Shown piece after piece: positions 8,913 through 10,750 of a stretch of 10,750 nucleotides of DNA (its first letter is position 1; every line of letters starts with the position of its first letter). Origin of the DNA: Stephanodiscus triporus (Eukaryota; Bacillariophyta; Thalassiosirophyceae; Thalassiosirales; Thalassiosiraceae); assembly GCA_036939755.1 (NCBI GenBank), contig JALLAZ010001028.1, forward strand, positions 1 to 10,750. The letters run 5' to 3'. The translations under genes were made by a program, and so were the position numbers. The notes beneath the pieces were generated by a model, which ran no database searches, had not been told where the DNA came from, and saw only the letters and a list, made by a program, of their open reading frames with translations.

Positions 8913-10697
8913 TTACCATAACCATGGAACATTCGACCAATCCCTTTCACCCTTCGGCAGTGGGTTCAGTGGCCAAGGTTTTGCACCTACGCGTGATGCC
9001 CACATCGACCATTCTTTTGCCATACGTTCCACACGCTCTCGATTCTCAAATGCCAAGTCGTGCAGCTCTGTCCGATCGTCTTCCATATTGTAGAGTTCCC
9101 AACCATAGACGTTGATATCACTATCCCTGCCACGTTTCTTGCCACAGATCTCCTCGGCAGTATCACAACGTCTTCGAACAAGCTTCCACTTACCATCCCG
9201 CACTGCACAATTTCCTTGGTGCTCCCAAAAGATCGGTTTTCGCCTGGCGGCATCATCATTCCCCATTAATATTGGAAGGAAACTCTCACCCTCCATATTG
9301 TCCGGGGCGAGTCGCACACCAGCAAGATCGCAACATGTCGCGACAATGTCCAACAAAATCCATGGCGAATGACAAATTCTGCCACATTCATCAATACTGC
9401 CGTTGCGGTTGTGCTGTTCTGAAAGCATAGCTGCTGGCAAATGCACGACAAATGGGGTCGAAATTCCCCCTTCGTGGACAAAACTTTTGAATAGTCTGAA
9501 GGGAGTATTCGAAGCATTGGCCCACGGCAGATCATAGCTCATAAAAGTATCCTCAGCCCCTGGTCTCAAAGTCTTATCATTGCCCACTTTGATCCGTTGC
9601 CCTTCACGGGTTAGACCACCGTAAAATTCTGTAAAATGCCCGCCATCTCCATTTTCTTTCAAATACTGATCACAATACAGCACATACATTTGAGTGAATT
9701 TCTAATCAGCATCGAGGGAGCACGGTATACTTCCTTGACACTCACCTCAGCACATCCTACGGACATATGCACAGCATTATGGGTGAAAGTTCAAGGGAAA
9801 ACATTGCTTATCATGTTTCCATTCGTACTCACCACCATTGTCAGATAAGAAGAAAATGACAGTATTTTGATACAGACCAGTTTCCCGAAGTGTTTTCAGA
9901 ATACGACCTACGCCTCGATCCATTATTGTGATCTGGGAAGCATAACAAGACATTCTTGCGTCTTCCCATTCCTTGTTGGGTACGCTTTCCCATGGAGGTG
10001 AGTGCTCGTCGCGTGGAGAGCAACGCCAGGATGATGGGATGATGCGCTGTTCGATAAGACGCGAGTGGCGTTTTTCGCGCACTTTTTCCCATCCACACAT
10101 GTATTTGCCAATGTATTTTTCGATTTCATCTGATGGATTGGAATGAGTCATGTTTTAAGGTCGTCGATAAGATGATTTTCTTGTGTTCGTCTTTCATTCG
10201 TCAATGCTCGAAGCATATATACTTACCTTTTGGTGCATGCAATGGCCTACTCGTCATCAATTACGTGTGAAGATTCAAGAATTGGCAGATTAATGAGACG
10301 CATACAGTTGGTATGTGCCGTGGAAATATCATCCGCAGCATACGCCGTACCAATGAGGCGCACAATGCGCAACATACATGAAGAACGGCCTCCGGTCGTC
10401 TGCCCCCTCCCTCGACACGCTCTCGATAATCGCGCATGCCTCATCGTTAATCGCGTCCGTATAATAGTATCCATCCGGCATGACCTCACTCACCACCGTT
10501 CCGTCGCGCACCAGCGATGGCGGCTGGTAGTAGCTCCCGCCGCCGCCGAGGGTGCCGTAAAACTTATCGAATCCGCGCTGCGTGGGCGTGGGATGCGCGT
10601 CGTCGCCCATCGTCCTCTGAATCCAATCGCGGTCCGCGTCGGGGGGGAACTCCCCGCCCACGTGCCACTTCCCCACCATGAACGTGGCGTATCCTCC
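8913..10697 (-). CDS. Arylsulfatase (formylglycine-dependent sulfatase), five exons, N-terminus missing
   Basis: It hydrolyses sulfate esters; the substrate is unknown. Minus-strand exons: A 10697-10351 (runs on to the left edge of the protein), B 10246-10227, C 10129-9833, D 9756-9746, E 9665-8913. All introns (104, 97, 76 and 80 nt) are GT-AG, and the exons total 1428 nt, exactly 475 codons plus stop. The joined protein shows sulfatase signature 2 (GYATFMVGKWH, with the active-site Lys and His), then RGFDKFYG, PFFMYVAHCAPHWPLHAP (active-site His, codon 10355-10353), EDARMSCYASQITIMDRGVGRIL, FLSDNGGCAE (metal-binding Asp and Asn, 9842-9837), TPFRLFKSFVHEGGISTP (active-site Lys, 9488-9486) and a C-terminal WELYNMEDDRTELHDLA block. 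The CxPSR segment, whose Cys becomes formylglycine, lies outside the window, so activity cannot be judged. The style is that of bacterial arylsulfatases. Poly-C at the right edge interrupts the frame's natural continuation. Confidence 0.95.
9746..9756 (-). other. 11-nt micro-exon D of the sulfatase gene
   Basis: It is flanked by TAG (9759-9757) and GTGAGT (9745-9740). It completes the second Gly of DNGG and adds Cys-Ala-Glu, giving DNGGCAE, as in many bacterial-type arylsulfatases. Skipping it would join exon C to exon E out of frame. Confidence 0.87.
10227..10246 (-). other. 20-nt micro-exon B of the sulfatase gene
   Basis: It is flanked by TAG on the acceptor side (10249-10247) and GTAAGT on the donor side (10226-10221). 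It completes the Trp codon left open by exon A and adds PLHAPK. The joined APHWPLHAPKDEIEKY is the standard sulfatase sequence after the active-site His. Confidence 0.9.

Positions 10698-10698
<1 letters not shown>

Positions 10699-10750
<52 letters not shown>
10699..10750. repeat. Poly-C run of 52 bases at the window end
   Basis: Uninterrupted C runs from 10699 to the last base. On the sulfatase strand this is poly-G directly before the codons for GGYATF, so it would read as about 17 glycines, which no sulfatase has there. It is probably a sequencing or assembly artefact at a contig end. Confidence 0.85.

Noticed and set aside
1..10750. tRNA, rRNA, CRISPR array or transposon
   Set aside because: I saw no cloverleaf, rRNA motif, spaced direct-repeat array or transposase on either strand.

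Overview
The window is nuclear DNA of a eukaryote. Two genes carry GT-AG spliceosomal introns, and one is RPB10, a subunit of the eukaryotic nuclear RNA polymerases. GC-rich reading frames packed with GAC/GTC/CGT triplet runs, short introns of about 75-310 nt and a bacterial-type sulfatase would suit a protist such as a centric diatom. The lineage is my inference; no rRNA or organelle marker is present to prove it.

Layout. 1-383 is AT-rich leader DNA. 384-2882 (+) encodes a tRNA 2-thiouridylase (MnmA/TRMU family), about twice the usual length because of low-complexity inserts, with a basic organelle-targeting-like N-terminus. 2883-3250 is a spacer with a TATA-like element. 3251-5692 (+) encodes an 813-residue membrane protein with a disordered N-terminus, a basic helical middle and a C-terminal region resembling S1-S3 of a voltage-sensor fold. 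6071-6607 (-) is a two-exon RPB10 gene that a simple ORF search misses. 6998-8065 (+) encodes a 355-residue Ser-rich protein of unknown function, divergent from RPB10. 8066-8912 is mostly intergenic. 8913 to the right end (-) is the 3' part of a five-exon arylsulfatase gene; two of its exons are only 20 and 11 nt long. Its N-terminal part, with the formylglycine site, lies beyond a 52-base poly-C run that ends the window.

The genes do not form a pathway. They are separate transcription units: two (+) genes, a convergent pair (membrane protein and RPB10), a divergent pair (RPB10 and the Ser-rich protein) and another convergent pair (Ser-rich protein and sulfatase). The strongest results are the hidden RPB10 gene and the two sulfatase micro-exons. 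Both reconstructions rest on family-conserved residues joining in frame across canonical splice sites.
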